A stretch of 38,855 bases of DNA, from positions 1-38,855 of the forward strand of contig CAMYIO010000030.1 in NCBI GenBank assembly GCA_947258515.1, given 5' to 3'. Made by a program: the position numbers and the translations under genes. This stretch comes from an uncultured Ectothiorhodospiraceae bacterium (lineage in GTDB: Bacteria > Pseudomonadota > Gammaproteobacteria > UBA9214). The notes under the pieces were generated by a model. The model did not search any database, had not been told where the DNA came from, and was given only the letters and a program-made list of their open reading frames with translations. Below are positions 1 through 9,200 of this stretch, piece by piece; position 1 is the stretch's first letter, and each line of letters begins with the position of its first letter.

Positions 1-1
1 C

Positions 2-511
2 AGTGCCATGGCCTATGAATATTCAGATACAGTCGACCTGTTCAGGAATGCCGGTGACAGCAGCTGGTTCGTTGACAACAGCTACGGCTACGCCGTCTTT
101 CCGACCATCGGCAAGGCGGGATTTGTTGTCGGTGGCGCACACGGCAAGGGACGCGTCTATGCCGAGGGTAAACACACGGGCGACACCGCCGTGACCCAGT
201 TGAGTGTCGGATTCCAGCTGGGTGCTCAAGGCTTTAGCGAAATCATCTTTTTCGAGGACAAGCGTGCCTATGATGAATTCACCAGTGGCAACTTCGAGTT
301 CAGTGCCGATGCCACGGCCGTGGCGATCACTGCCGCTGCAACCGCATCAGCTGGCTCTACCGGCAGCTCTGCCGGTGCCAGTGGTGGCAAGAAAGACGCC
401 ACCACCAAAGGCTCCTACCACAAGGGCATGGCGACCTTTACCGTGACAAAGGGTGGCCTGATGTACGAGGCCGTGCTTGCCGGACAGAAGTTCTCCTACA
501 CCGCGAAGTAA
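2..511 (+). CDS. SYLF (Ysc84-type) lipid-binding domain protein, 5' end missing
   Basis: The reading frame is already open at the left edge, so this is the C-terminal part (about 169 residues) of a longer gene. The stretch YGYAVFPTIGKAGFVVGGAHGKG and the following GFQLGAQGFSEIIFF are typical of the SYLF domain, known from yeast Ysc84 and many bacterial periplasmic or lipid-binding proteins. Full bacterial members usually begin with a signal peptide and 30-50 further residues; these would lie upstream. Around residues 110-130 there is a low-complexity insert rich in Ala, Ser, Gly and Thr just before the final beta strands (FTVTKGGLMYEAVLAGQKF). The first ATG in view (position 8) is probably internal because the domain is already under way there. 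The exact role of bacterial SYLF proteins is unsettled; binding to membranes or phosphoinositides is known for eukaryotic members only. Confidence 0.85.
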   Translation, partial: SAMAYEYSDTVDLFRNAGDSSWFVDNSYGYAVFPTIGKAGFVVGGAHGKGRVYAEGKHTGDTAVTQLSVGFQLGAQGFSEIIFFEDKRAYDEFTSGNFEFSADATAVAITAAATASAGSTGSSAGASGGKKDATTKGSYHKGMATFTVTKGGLMYEAVLAGQKFSYTAK

Positions 512-536
512 TATTCCAGTAAAAACAGCGGTCGTT

Positions 537-566
537 CCCGGCTGAATCAACCCTGATTCGGCCGGG
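537..566. terminator. Bidirectional hairpin between convergent SYLF gene and lnt
   Basis: A 13-bp stem (537-549 with 554-566, one G-T pair) closes a 4-base loop ACCC. It lies 25 bases after the SYLF stop and 16 bases beyond the lnt stop on the other strand. Read on the minus strand it is followed a little later by a run of five T (GTTTTTAC), so it fits best as the terminator of the miaB-lnt operon. The plus-strand T run is missing. Confidence 0.7.
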
Positions 567-582
567 CAGTCCCGTTCAACAC

Positions 583-2097
583 TCAGGCACCACGCTCACC
601 CGGCAGGTCACTGACCCGCTTGCGGCAGGCAAACCCGCAGAGCAACAGGCAAACCACGCTCAGGACAACGATCGGCACATTACCCATCCGTACATAGGGC
701 GTGGCGCCCTGCATGGGGATCACGGGTCCGGTCACTACCGCAATTTCAAACTGCGGGCTTTGCTGCACAATGCGACCGTCGTGATCGATGATCGCGGAAA
801 TACCGGTATTCGTCGCCCGCAGCATCGGGCGTCCCGTTTCCTTTGCGCGCATGCGCGCCATTTCCAGGTGTTGATGCGGCGCGAGTGAGTCGCCAAACCA
901 GGCATCGTTACTGACGTTCACCAGCATGGCCGCCTCTGGCAGCGCCTTGATGATCTGCTCACCAAACACGACCTCGTAACAGATGGTCGTCGCCACCGGG
1001 TAGCCGGCCGCCTGCAGCAGCGGCTGTGTGTCCGTGCCACTGGAAAAATCGGCATTCGGCACGGCCAGCGCATCCAGGGCATGACCGATCAGCCAGCGCA
1101 TCGGCAGGTATTCACCATAGGGCACCAGGTGCTGCTTGTAATAGAAGGCCTGTTCCCCGCCCAGCGTAATCACCGCGTTGTAGTATTCCCAGCGCTGCCT
1201 GTCCAGCACCGGAATCCCGGTCAGCAGCGAGGCACCGGTTTTCGCCAGTTCCGTTTCCAGGTAGGCGATAAAACCGTCGTTCACCTGGTCATGAAAGGCA
1301 GGAATCGCGGTCTCGGGCCAGATCGTCAGGTCACTGACCTGCGAGGTAAAGGTGAGATCCGTGTAGCGACTGAAGGTATTCAGAAGATTTTCCGGCGCCC
1401 ACTTGTCATCCTGGCTGATATTGCCCTGCACCAGGCTCACCTGGATCGCCTCGCCACGCGGCGTGGTCCACTGCACCCGGTCCAGCAGATAGCCCGTTAG
1501 CGGCACCATGACCAGCAAGGCCACACTGGGCAAACGTCGCTGGTTCTTCACGATCGCCAGCAACAGGGCCGGCAACAGCGCCAGCAACCAGCCCGTGCCA
1601 TAGACACCGAGCACGGGTATATAGCCGGCCAGCGGGCTGTCGATCTGGCTGTTGGCGATATTCAGCCATGGAAAGCCGGTAAACAGCCAGCTGCGCAGCC
1701 ACTCGGCGAACACCCAGCCGGCCGGAAAGGCACTCACCAGCACCGGCCAGGACGGTGCGCGACAGAAACGTCCGAGGCAATAACCCAGCAGCGCGGGATA
1801 GAGGCTCAGGACCACGACCAGACCGAGTGTCACGGCGAGGGCACCGGCAACCGGCACATGGCCAAACACGTGGATACTGTTGAATACCCACGTGATACCG
1901 GTGCCAAAAAACCCCAGACCGAACAGGAAGCCGTGACGCAGCGACTGCCGTGGCGTGTCGCGTGACCACTGCTTGAACAGCAGTAACAGCGAGCCGATGA
2001 TGACAGGGTAGTAACCAAACGGTGCAAAGGCCGTGACCGCTGCCGCCCCCGCGAAAAACATCAACAGTCCGCCGAAACGATCCATCAGACCGTTCAC
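583..2097 (-). CDS. lnt: Apolipoprotein N-acyltransferase
   Basis: Lnt transfers the third acyl chain onto the N-terminal cysteine of lipoproteins in the inner membrane, the last step of lipoprotein maturation. The 504-residue protein has the usual make-up: several hydrophobic segments in the first ~200 residues, then a nitrilase-type domain, then a last membrane helix near residue 475. The catalytic triad is visible: E262 in WPETAIPAF, K321 in YYKQHLVPYGEYLP and C373 in TICYEVVFGE. These correspond to E267, K335 and C387 of the E. coli enzyme. The start codon is GTG at 2097 and overlaps the corC stop by 4 bases (GTGA), which suggests translational coupling. An ATG four codons further in is an alternative. 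It is the last gene of the operon. Confidence 0.96.
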   Translation of the reverse strand: MNGLMDRFGGLLMFFAGAAAVTAFAPFGYYPVIIGSLLLLFKQWSRDTPRQSLRHGFLFGLGFFGTGITWVFNSIHVFGHVPVAGALAVTLGLVVVLSLYPALLGYCLGRFCRAPSWPVLVSAFPAGWVFAEWLRSWLFTGFPWLNIANSQIDSPLAGYIPVLGVYGTGWLLALLPALLLAIVKNQRRLPSVALLVMVPLTGYLLDRVQWTTPRGEAIQVSLVQGNISQDDKWAPENLLNTFSRYTDLTFTSQVSDLTIWPETAIPAFHDQVNDGFIAYLETELAKTGASLLTGIPVLDRQRWEYYNAVITLGGEQAFYYKQHLVPYGEYLPMRWLIGHALDALAVPNADFSSGTDTQPLLQAAGYPVATTICYEVVFGEQIIKALPEAAMLVNVSNDAWFGDSLAPHQHLEMARMRAKETGRPMLRATNTGISAIIDHDGRIVQQSPQFEIAVVTGPVIPMQGATPYVRMGNVPIVVLSVVCLLLCGFACRKRVSDLPGERGA

Positions 2098-2978
2098 ACG
2101 TCGCTTGCTGCGGGTTCGACCGTGCGTTCGACAGTTTCAGGTAACAGGGTGAGTTGCAGCATGTGGACACGACGACTGTCGGCACGCAGGATCTTGAACA
2201 ACAGGTTGCCGATGACGACCCGTTCTCCCCGCTTCGGCAGGTGTCCGATCTCGTGTACCACCAGGCCACCGATGGTGTCGAATTCTTCATCGGAAAGTGA
2301 CAGCTTGAAATACTCGTTGAAGTCCTCGACCGGTGTCAGCGCCTTGATGGTGTAATGGACTTCACTGTGCTTGCGGATGGTGTCCTCTTCCTCGACATCA
2401 TGCTCGTCTTCAATTTCGCCGACAATCTGCTCCAGCACATCTTCAATCGTGACCATTCCGGCGACACTGCCATACTCATCAACCACGATGGCCATGTGAT
2501 TGCGACTGGAGCGAAATTCCTTTAACAGCACATTCAGCCGTTTGCTTTCCGGGACAAAGATTGCCGGGCGCAAAATATTGCGTACGTTCAGCAGGTTGTC
2601 GGTGCGTTCGAAGGCATACAGCAGGAAGTCCTTCGCCAGCAGAATACCGACGACCTCGTCACGGTTATCGCCGATCACCGGAAAACGGGAGTGTCCGGAT
2701 TCGACGATGCGGCGCAGCAGCGCATCGGGACGGGTATCACGCGCCAGCATGACAACCTGGGAACGCGGGATCATGATGTCCCGCACCTGCATATCGTCCA
2801 CCTGCAGCACGCCTTCAAACATGGCGAGCGCATCGCTATCGAACAGACCGGCTTGTTGCTCGGCACGCAGCATTTCCAGCAACTGTTCCTTGTCGGCGGG
2901 CACCCGCGTCAGCGCCTGTTTGATCCCGGATACCCAGGAACGCTTCGCGGGGCCACTGGAAGATTGATCTTTGTTCAT
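2094..2978 (-). CDS. corC: CorC/YbeX CBS-pair protein (Mg/Co homeostasis)
   Basis: A cytosolic 294-residue protein without membrane segments, matching the soluble CorC/YbeX form. Two CBS domains occupy roughly residues 65-190 (the first begins DIMIPRSQVVML, the second ends VDEYGSVAGMVTIEDVLEQIVGEI). A CorC_HlyC domain follows at about 205-285. The family is linked to magnesium/cobalt efflux in Salmonella, and in E. coli ybeX affects rRNA processing; which role applies here is not visible. The gene sits 82 bases after ybeY with no clear Shine-Dalgarno sequence before the ATG. The gap is AT-rich and could carry an internal promoter. It overlaps lnt by 4 bases. Confidence 0.93.
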   Translation of the reverse strand: MNKDQSSSGPAKRSWVSGIKQALTRVPADKEQLLEMLRAEQQAGLFDSDALAMFEGVLQVDDMQVRDIMIPRSQVVMLARDTRPDALLRRIVESGHSRFPVIGDNRDEVVGILLAKDFLLYAFERTDNLLNVRNILRPAIFVPESKRLNVLLKEFRSSRNHMAIVVDEYGSVAGMVTIEDVLEQIVGEIEDEHDVEEEDTIRKHSEVHYTIKALTPVEDFNEYFKLSLSDEEFDTIGGLVVHEIGHLPKRGERVVIGNLLFKILRADSRRVHMLQLTLLPETVERTVEPAASDV

Positions 2979-3060
2979 TAAATATTAGTTAGTTATGCGA
3001 CATTTGTAATACTAACATCACATTCATTGCGGAGTACACTGCAGCAGCACAGATCGCATA

Positions 3061-3537
3061 TCAACGCTCAGATGCGCGGCCCTGATACGGATCCGGGTAA
3101 CCCAGGTTGATCAATAGATCGGTTTCACGGGTCTCCATCTCATGGGCATGAGCGTCGTGCTGATGGTCGTAACCCAGCAGGTGCAATACGCCGTGAACCA
3201 CGATATGCGCCCAGTGCGCATCAAGCGGTTTGTCTTGCGCAACGGCTTCGCTGGCCACCACGGGGGCACAAATCACGATATCGCCCAGCAGAGCGGTGTC
3301 CACGCCGGGGATGCCTTCGTAGGGGAACGACAGCACGTTGGTTGCGCCATCCTTGCCACGGTACTGGCGATTGAGCGCGGTGATTTCCGCTTCATCCACG
3401 ATACGTACCGTCAACTCGGCATCTATTTTATGTTCCGGCAATGCCTGTAATACCCACTGCCTGATGGCATCCTCACCCGGTATGCCTTCAACGGCCATCG
3501 CGAACTGAACATCGACTGTCTGATGTGTATTGCTCAT
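3061..3537 (-). CDS. ybeY: Endoribonuclease YbeY (rRNA maturation factor)
   Basis: YbeY is a small metal-dependent endoribonuclease needed for 3' maturation of 16S rRNA and for ribosome quality control. The zinc-binding signature HGVLHLLGYDH is present, with metal ligands H115, H119 and H125. The length of 158 residues is normal. The ATG at 3537 is preceded by AGGA at a suitable distance. The gene follows ybeZ by 18 bases and precedes corC, the conserved order of this operon in proteobacteria. The acidic ends and central FPYEGIPG segment also fit the family. Confidence 0.95.
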   Translation of the reverse strand: MSNTHQTVDVQFAMAVEGIPGEDAIRQWVLQALPEHKIDAELTVRIVDEAEITALNRQYRGKDGATNVLSFPYEGIPGVDTALLGDIVICAPVVASEAVAQDKPLDAHWAHIVVHGVLHLLGYDHQHDAHAHEMETRETDLLINLGYPDPYQGRASER

Positions 3538-3555
3538 AAATGAGTCCTGTAGGGA

Positions 3556-4542
3556 TTATTTGTCGTTAGCAGCTGACTGCTCATACTTTTCGTATGCAGA
3601 AATAATACGCTGCACCAGCGGGTGCCGGACAACATCGTTCGACGAAAAGAACGTGAAACCGATGTCGTCATAGAGATTCAGCACTTCGGTCACCTGTCGC
3701 AGGCCGGACTCAACGTGTTTCGGCAAGTCAATCTGGGTAATGTCGCCGGTCACCACGGCGGTTGAGCCAAAGCCGATACGCGTGAGGAACATCTTCATTT
3801 GCTCGACGGTGGTATTTTGCGCCTCGTCGAGAATAATAAAGGCGTCATTCAGGCTGCGGCCGCGCATAAATGCCAGCGGTGCAATCTCGATCACGTTGCG
3901 TTCGATGAGTTTTGCAACCCGGTCAATACCGACCATTTCATAGAGCGCGTCGTACAGCGGCCGTAAATAGGGGTCCACTTTCTGCGTCATGTCACCCGGC
4001 AAAAAGCCAAGCCGTTCGCCCGCTTCAACGGCCGGGCGCACCAGTACCAGGCGGCTGACGCTTTCCTGCTCCAGTGCCTGCACCGCACAGGCAACCGCAA
4101 GGTAGGTCTTGCCGGTACCGGCCGGGCCGATACCGAAGTTCAGGTCATGTTCAATAATATTACGCAGGTACTGTTTCTGATGATCGCCGCGCGGTGTAAT
4201 GGCACCACCCGGTGTCTTGATCACGATCATGCCGCGTTTCCCGGCATCCCCGACGGTAACCACCTGAGCGGCACCCGCCTCCTGCAGGTAGAGGTGTATT
4301 TTCTCAGGCGTGAGTGAAGCGGAACCCGTTTCCAGATACAGGCCTTGCAGTATCTGGCTGGCGCGCTTCACCACGCCGGCCTCACCAATGATGCGAAACT
4401 GGTTGCCGCGACTGTTGATTTCCACGCCGAGGCGCTGTTCCAGCTGGCGCAGGTGCGCATCCAGCTGGCCACACAATTCCGCCAGCCGCTCGTTATCGGC
4501 AGGTTCCAGCGTGATATCGACCGAGAGCGTGTCAGCGTTCAA
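3556..4542 (-). CDS. ybeZ: PhoH-like ATPase YbeZ
   Basis: A P-loop NTPase of the PhoH family that works with YbeY in RNA metabolism. The Walker A motif GPAGTGKT lies at residues 139-146 and the Walker B motif FIILDEAQN around 235-243. The family also shows here the RPAVEAGERLGFLPGD segment. The N-terminal part (about residues 10-100) resembles the single-strand nucleic-acid-binding region of YbeZ. The start codon is TTG at 4542, six bases after the miaB stop. It is supported because the characteristic LEPADNERL block begins only about 11 residues in, so a later start would cut the domain. No strong ribosome-binding site is seen, which suggests coupling to miaB translation. Confidence 0.93.
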   Translation of the reverse strand: MNADTLSVDITLEPADNERLAELCGQLDAHLRQLEQRLGVEINSRGNQFRIIGEAGVVKRASQILQGLYLETGSASLTPEKIHLYLQEAGAAQVVTVGDAGKRGMIVIKTPGGAITPRGDHQKQYLRNIIEHDLNFGIGPAGTGKTYLAVACAVQALEQESVSRLVLVRPAVEAGERLGFLPGDMTQKVDPYLRPLYDALYEMVGIDRVAKLIERNVIEIAPLAFMRGRSLNDAFIILDEAQNTTVEQMKMFLTRIGFGSTAVVTGDITQIDLPKHVESGLRQVTEVLNLYDDIGFTFFSSNDVVRHPLVQRIISAYEKYEQSAANDK

Positions 4543-4548
4543 GGCGGC

Positions 4549-5913
4549 TCAGGATGCCTTCATTTGCAGTGAAGGGGCAGCATCCTCAACTGACAGCAGT
4601 TCGCCACGCAAAGAATTCGGCAGTGCCTCGGTAATGCGCACATCCACAAAGCGGCCGATCAACGCCGGCGCCGCATCAAAATTAACGACACGGTTGTTCG
4701 CCGTGCGGCCGCTGAGCTGATCATTGCGTTTGCGTGATATCTTTTCGACCAGGATACGCTCGGTCCTGCCCACCATGCCGTCACTGATTGCAGCGGCCAT
4801 TTCATTAATGCGTTGTTGCAGTCGTGACAGGCGCGCCTTCTTGGTCGTGTGCTGTACATCATCCGGCAGATCGGCTGCCGGTGTACCGGGGCGCTGGCTG
4901 TAGATAAAACTGAACGACTGGTCGAAGCCAGTTTCTTCAATCAGTGCCATGGTTTGTTCGAAGTCGTCAGCGGTTTCTCCGGGAAAACCGATAATAAAGT
5001 CAGAAGACAGGCTGATATCGGGGCGCACCTTGCGCAGGCGCCGGATAATGGACCGGTATTCCAGCGCCGTGTGGTTACGTTTCATCAGGGCGAGCACCCG
5101 GTCCGAACCGGACTGTACCGGCAGGTGCAAATGACTGACCAGCGCAGGGACTTCCGCGTAGGCCTGTATCAGGCTGTCGCTCATCTCCACCGGGTGTGAG
5201 GTGGTATAACGTAGGCGGCCGATACCCTCGATCGCGGCGATGTAGTTGATCAACAGCGCCAGGTCGGCGCTATCGCCGTCGTCCATCAGGCCACGGTAGG
5301 CATTGACGTTCTGGCCCAGCAGGTTCACCTCGCGCACGCCCTGCCCGGCCAGCGCCGCGACCTCGGCAAGGATGTCGTCGAAGGGTCGGCTCACTTCTTC
5401 GCCACGCGTGTAGGGCACCACGCAGAAACTGCAATACTTGCTGCAGCCTTCCATGATGGACACAAACGCTGTCGGCCCGTTGGCACGCGGTGCCGGCAGG
5501 CAATCAAATTTTTCTATCTCGGGAAAGCTGATGTCAATCACCGGCTGCTGCGCACGGCGCGCGGTATCCAGCATTTCCGGCAACCGGTGCAGCGTCTGTG
5601 GCCCGAACACGATATCGACATAGGGTGCGCGGGCACGAATGGCCTCTCCTTCCTGGCTGGCCACGCAGCCACCGACGCCGATCACCAGTCGTGGACGCTG
5701 GTCCTTCAGTTCCTTCCAGCGGCCCAGTTCGGAAAATACCTTTTCCTGTGCCTTTTCACGGATGGAGCAGGTATTCAACAACAGCACGTCCGCCTGCGCA
5801 GGATCCTGCGTCAGTTCCATCCGGTGTGAGGCTGCCAGTACGTCCGCCATCTTCGACGAGTCGTACTCGTTCATCTGGCAACCGTGGGTTTTGATATAGA
5901 GTTTGTTCGCCAT
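4549..5913 (-). CDS. miaB: tRNA-2-methylthio-N6-dimethylallyladenosine synthase MiaB
   Basis: MiaB is a radical-SAM methylthiotransferase that modifies A37 of tRNAs reading UNN codons. I chose the ATG at 5913, which gives 454 residues. With this start the cysteines fall at C12, C49 and C83 (second iron-sulfur cluster) and at C157, C161 and C164 ([12 protein letters not shown]-binding cluster); the last three match the E. coli numbering exactly. An in-frame GTG at 5973 would add 20 residues with no family likeness. The radical-SAM domain runs to about residue 370 and a TRAM domain ([13 protein letters not shown] onward) closes the protein. It is the first gene of the operon leading to lnt, with a candidate promoter about 80 bases upstream. 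Confidence 0.95.
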   Translation of the reverse strand: MANKLYIKTHGCQMNEYDSSKMADVLAASHRMELTQDPAQADVLLLNTCSIREKAQEKVFSELGRWKELKDQRPRLVIGVGGCVASQEGEAIRARAPYVDIVFGPQTLHRLPEMLDTARRAQQPVIDISFPEIEKFDCLPAPRANGPTAFVSIMEGCSKYCSFCVVPYTRGEEVSRPFDDILAEVAALAGQGVREVNLLGQNVNAYRGLMDDGDSADLALLINYIAAIEGIGRLRYTTSHPVEMSDSLIQAYAEVPALVSHLHLPVQSGSDRVLALMKRNHTALEYRSIIRRLRKVRPDISLSSDFIIGFPGETADDFEQTMALIEETGFDQSFSFIYSQRPGTPAADLPDDVQHTTKKARLSRLQQRINEMAAAISDGMVGRTERILVEKISRKRNDQLSGRTANNRVVNFDAAPALIGRFVDVRITEALPNSLRGELLSVEDAAPSLQMKAS

Positions 5914-5993
5914 GCCACTTGAATCTTTGGAGTTCGTCACGGGAATATACGTGGTTTGACACCCTGTTTCCACGTATCGATGTTGACTTTATG

Positions 5994-5999
5994 ATTATA
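5994..5999 (-). promoter_or_regulatory. Candidate -10 box of the miaB operon
   Basis: Read on the minus strand this is a perfect TATAAT within TTTATAATCAT. Transcription would start near 5987, leaving a leader of about 75 bases before the miaB ATG. No good -35 box is seen at 16-18 bases upstream, so the call rests on the -10 and its position alone. Confidence 0.4.
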
Positions 6000-6045
6000 A
6001 ATCAGGCTTTATCCTGAAATTATTGAACCCTGGCTGGCGCAGTGC

Positions 6046-6197
6046 ACCCCCTTTCCCTCCGGAGAGTGTTGTAAAAGTAATGTAGGGTGCGCCGTGCGCA
6101 CCGAAAAGAACATGCAAGCTGTTGATCCATGGTGCGCAAGGCGCACCCTACGATAGTACGAACACCTTTCGCGACACCCTCCTCCGGGGGAGGGGGT
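6046..6197. repeat. Nested palindromic repeat region
   Basis: Pyrimidine/purine arms at 6046-6069 (CCCCCTTTCCCTCCGGAGAG) and 6174-6197 (CCTCCTCCGGGGGAGGGGG) are imperfect reverse complements and flank the 70-bp palindrome at 6082-6151. The whole stretch could fold into one long hairpin. It fills most of the 249-bp gap between miaB and the AsmA-like gene and may end transcription of the latter. I see no gene in the gap. Confidence 0.55.
6082..6151 (-). repeat. 70-bp palindromic repeat, copy A
   Basis: The unit begins GTAGGGTGCGCCGTGCGCACC and ends GGCGCACCCTAC, so its ends are inverted repeats. The centre carries CGAAAAGAACATGCAAGC. The reverse complement aligns over its full 70 bases with the copies at 32282-32351 and 35800-35869; orientation here is given relative to those two. 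Confidence 0.8.
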
Positions 6198-6222
6198 CAA
6201 CCCGGTGCTTTATGTATACCGC

Positions 6223-9200
6223 TTACTCATAATAATCCGGAAGATTCGTAATATAGTCTGCCGGGGTATCTACCGGTGCTTCTGTCGGGGTACCGGCCGG
6301 GGTACCTGTCAGTGGTTCTGTCGGTGCATCCGCGGGTGTTTCCGATGCAGGTGCCGAGGTCGGCGGGGCATCGGTATATTCGACGGGCTCACCCTCTTCA
6401 TCCATCCACAAATGCCGGACATTGCCGATCAGGCCCGATATGGGACGCGTCAGCCCGCCCAGTACCGCCCCCTTGCCGGCCGTCTCGATGATCTCCGACA
6501 GGTTGGATTCCGATTGTGCCACCGTGCCCCAGAACTTGATGGCCGGCCCTGTCCAGTAGCCATAGACATCGCGTTCATCCTCCAGCAGGTCGAGGTCATA
6601 GAAAATCGCGGCGCCACGGCCACGCAAATTAAGCTGTGATTCCATCTTCAGCGGGCTGTGCAACACGTCAACGCCTTCCTCGTAGCTAATCCCGCCGTTG
6701 GCCGTCATCAGTATTTCCGGACTCTGCACCACGTATTTCCGGATCTCCACATTACCCGATTCATCGCGCACAAAGTGTGCATCAACCTTGTCGTACGGGA
6801 CGGCCTTGATGTAATTGACCAGCCTTGCGACCGCACCCATACCGAATAACCCGGTCGGAACGTAAGAGACACCCTCACCCACGGCGCCGGCAAAATTTGA
6901 ACTCCCTGTGACCAGCGGATCGTTGGGATCAAGCAGGCGGAACACACCGTCGCGGCTCTGCATGCGCATATCAAAGTACAGGTTGTTGCGGTACTGCGCC
7001 ATGTTCGGTGAATTACCGTGGGCATCGACCTTGACGTCAAACAGTCCTTCCGCCGGTGGTATGGACTTGGGATCGAGTTCAGTCAAAAAAGTCGCGAGAT
7101 CGAACCGATCAACACTGGCCTGCATCTCCAGGTTGTAGGGTTCTTCCCCGGGTGTAAAGGTGATGACGGAATTAAGCGCAATGGGACTGTCATGGAATTG
7201 CGCCTTGAAGTCATCGAGAGAGAGCCTGCCAGCCGAGGACTCGGCACGTCCCGTGATGTCATCGACTTCCAGGTAGTCGGTGTAAAAGAGTCGCTTGATA
7301 TTGTAGGTTACATACCGCTTATAGGGCACCACATCCCAGAAGGCCGTCTCGTCCGGGAGTGCCTCTCTGGCCTCCTTTTCAGCGTCAATGGCCGCCTGCT
7401 GTTCCTCGCTGAGTTCCGCCCCGACTTCCCTGGCCGCCCTTGTCCTGGCAACCAGGTTCAGGGTATTGAGGATGTCATTGAGGTAGAACACGCTGCTGTC
7501 GACGCTGACAAAAAGGTCATTTTTCCCGACTTCCTTGTGGACATCCCACAGCTTTAGTTTCAGATCGCTTTCCCCTGACTTGCCGCGCGTGCTGATGGGC
7601 ATGGAAAGGTCGAAAGTGCCATTGTCGTTCAGTTGTCCGCCGACCTGTATCTCCAGGAGTTCCAGCGGCAAGTCATTCCTGCTCTTCAATCCCTGCACAC
7701 GCGTCGTTGAATCGAGTTTGCCGCTGGAATCCAGCGTGGTCACGGAGGTCAACTCACCGGCCGTCAGGCCGTGACCGGGCAGGATCGCTGGCTGATCCAG
7801 CAAGGCGGGCAACTGCATGTTGACATTCGCAGTCAGGGTCTCGACCCTTGTCCTGTCACCCCGGCCTTTCACAATCACATCCACGTTGGCGTCGAGTGCA
7901 GGCTTGCCCCGGTCCTTATCAAACGTAATATTGAATTGTTTTAATTTTGCATGCAGCGTATCGCCCTGCATCACGGTTTCGGAATCCAGCGTCAGGGTGA
8001 AGGATTGCAGCACCTGTTTGTCTCCCGTCTTCAACACTGCGCCCGTCACCCTGAACGGCTCAAGAGTATCGACGCGCAGTGACTTGCCATCCGAGCTGAG
8101 TACCGCCTTGCCGTTGGCATCGGTCAAGCTCAGGCCATTGGCCGCCAGTATTCCGGCAAACGGTTCAGGGGTAAGATTCGCCACCGTCAGGGTCACCTTG
8201 CCGCGGGCCCGACCCAGTTCGGATTGTCTGCTACTCAAGTTTGTGCGCACACGGACGTTTGAATCGGCCTGCAGTGATATACGCGGCTGCTTGTCCGCAT
8301 AGCGCAGGTTCGCTGACAGGCGGCTCAGGTCGATACTGGATTCACCCTGTGCCAGCTTGTAATTCGCATCCAGCCACAGCGGCGCCTCTATGGAACCCTG
8401 CAACGCCCTGGCAACAACCGGCTGTCGGGAAAATGCCTGCACATCCATATCCAGTTGACCCTCGGCCAGCAGGGGTTTGTCCGCCTCACCCGGCAGGGTC
8501 AGCTCACCGCTGCCTGCCAGCAGCTGTTGCTTCTGGCCAGTGACAGTGAGGTCCTTGTAAGTGATGCCGGTGCCCTCCGGCGCCAGGCGAATGCTGGGCC
8601 GCACGCTGATAGCAACATCCTTGAGCATCGGCCCGTCCGGGCCGGTGATGGTGACATGACTCAGCCTGACCGGTTTAGCCGCGGCCAGGGTAGCGACCCC
8701 CTGCCCCTGCGCCGCCAGTGTAAAATCAGCAGACTGTAGCTGGCCCTTTAAGGTGGTATTCGGCACAAAGGCGGAGAACCAGCCAAGCTGGATGTCACTG
8801 ATATTGACTGTTGCCAGCTGCCCTTTCTCGTTTGCTATGCGGGTACCTGCCGCCGAGCTTTTCATGACCAGTGGTTGCAGCAGGTCCAGATGCAGCAGGC
8901 GGGTCTTCTTGTCCAGCAGCAGGTTTGCATCCAGCGCATTCACACGCACGGCATCGGCCTGCTGCTGGATCGCCGTCTTGAAATCCAGTGAAAGCTTTTT
9001 CGGCAGGGTCTGTCTGCCCGACGGCTCAATGGCCAGCAGCTCCACCAGCCTGTGCAAATCCAGGTCAGCCGTGGCCCGTGCATTGATGGCACCCGGTTGC
9101 TCTGCCAGCGGCACGGTGGCCGTCATGTCTGCCGTCGCCACGGTTCCCTTGCCCGCATCGACCAGAAGCTCTTGCAGCGAGACATCCAGCGCGTCGCCGT

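Noticed and set aside
1406-2290. Minus-strand frame (294 codons) overlapping lnt and corC in another frame
   Set aside because: It crosses two well-supported genes and has no recognisable domain.
5914-5973. Longer MiaB starting at the GTG at 5973
   Set aside because: The extra 20 residues have no family match, and the ATG at 5913 gives cysteine positions identical to E. coli.
6009-6200. Short open frames across the palindromic repeats (also around 35784-35993)
   Set aside because: The similar peptides (FFSVRTAHP) in both places arise only from the repeated DNA, not from a gene.
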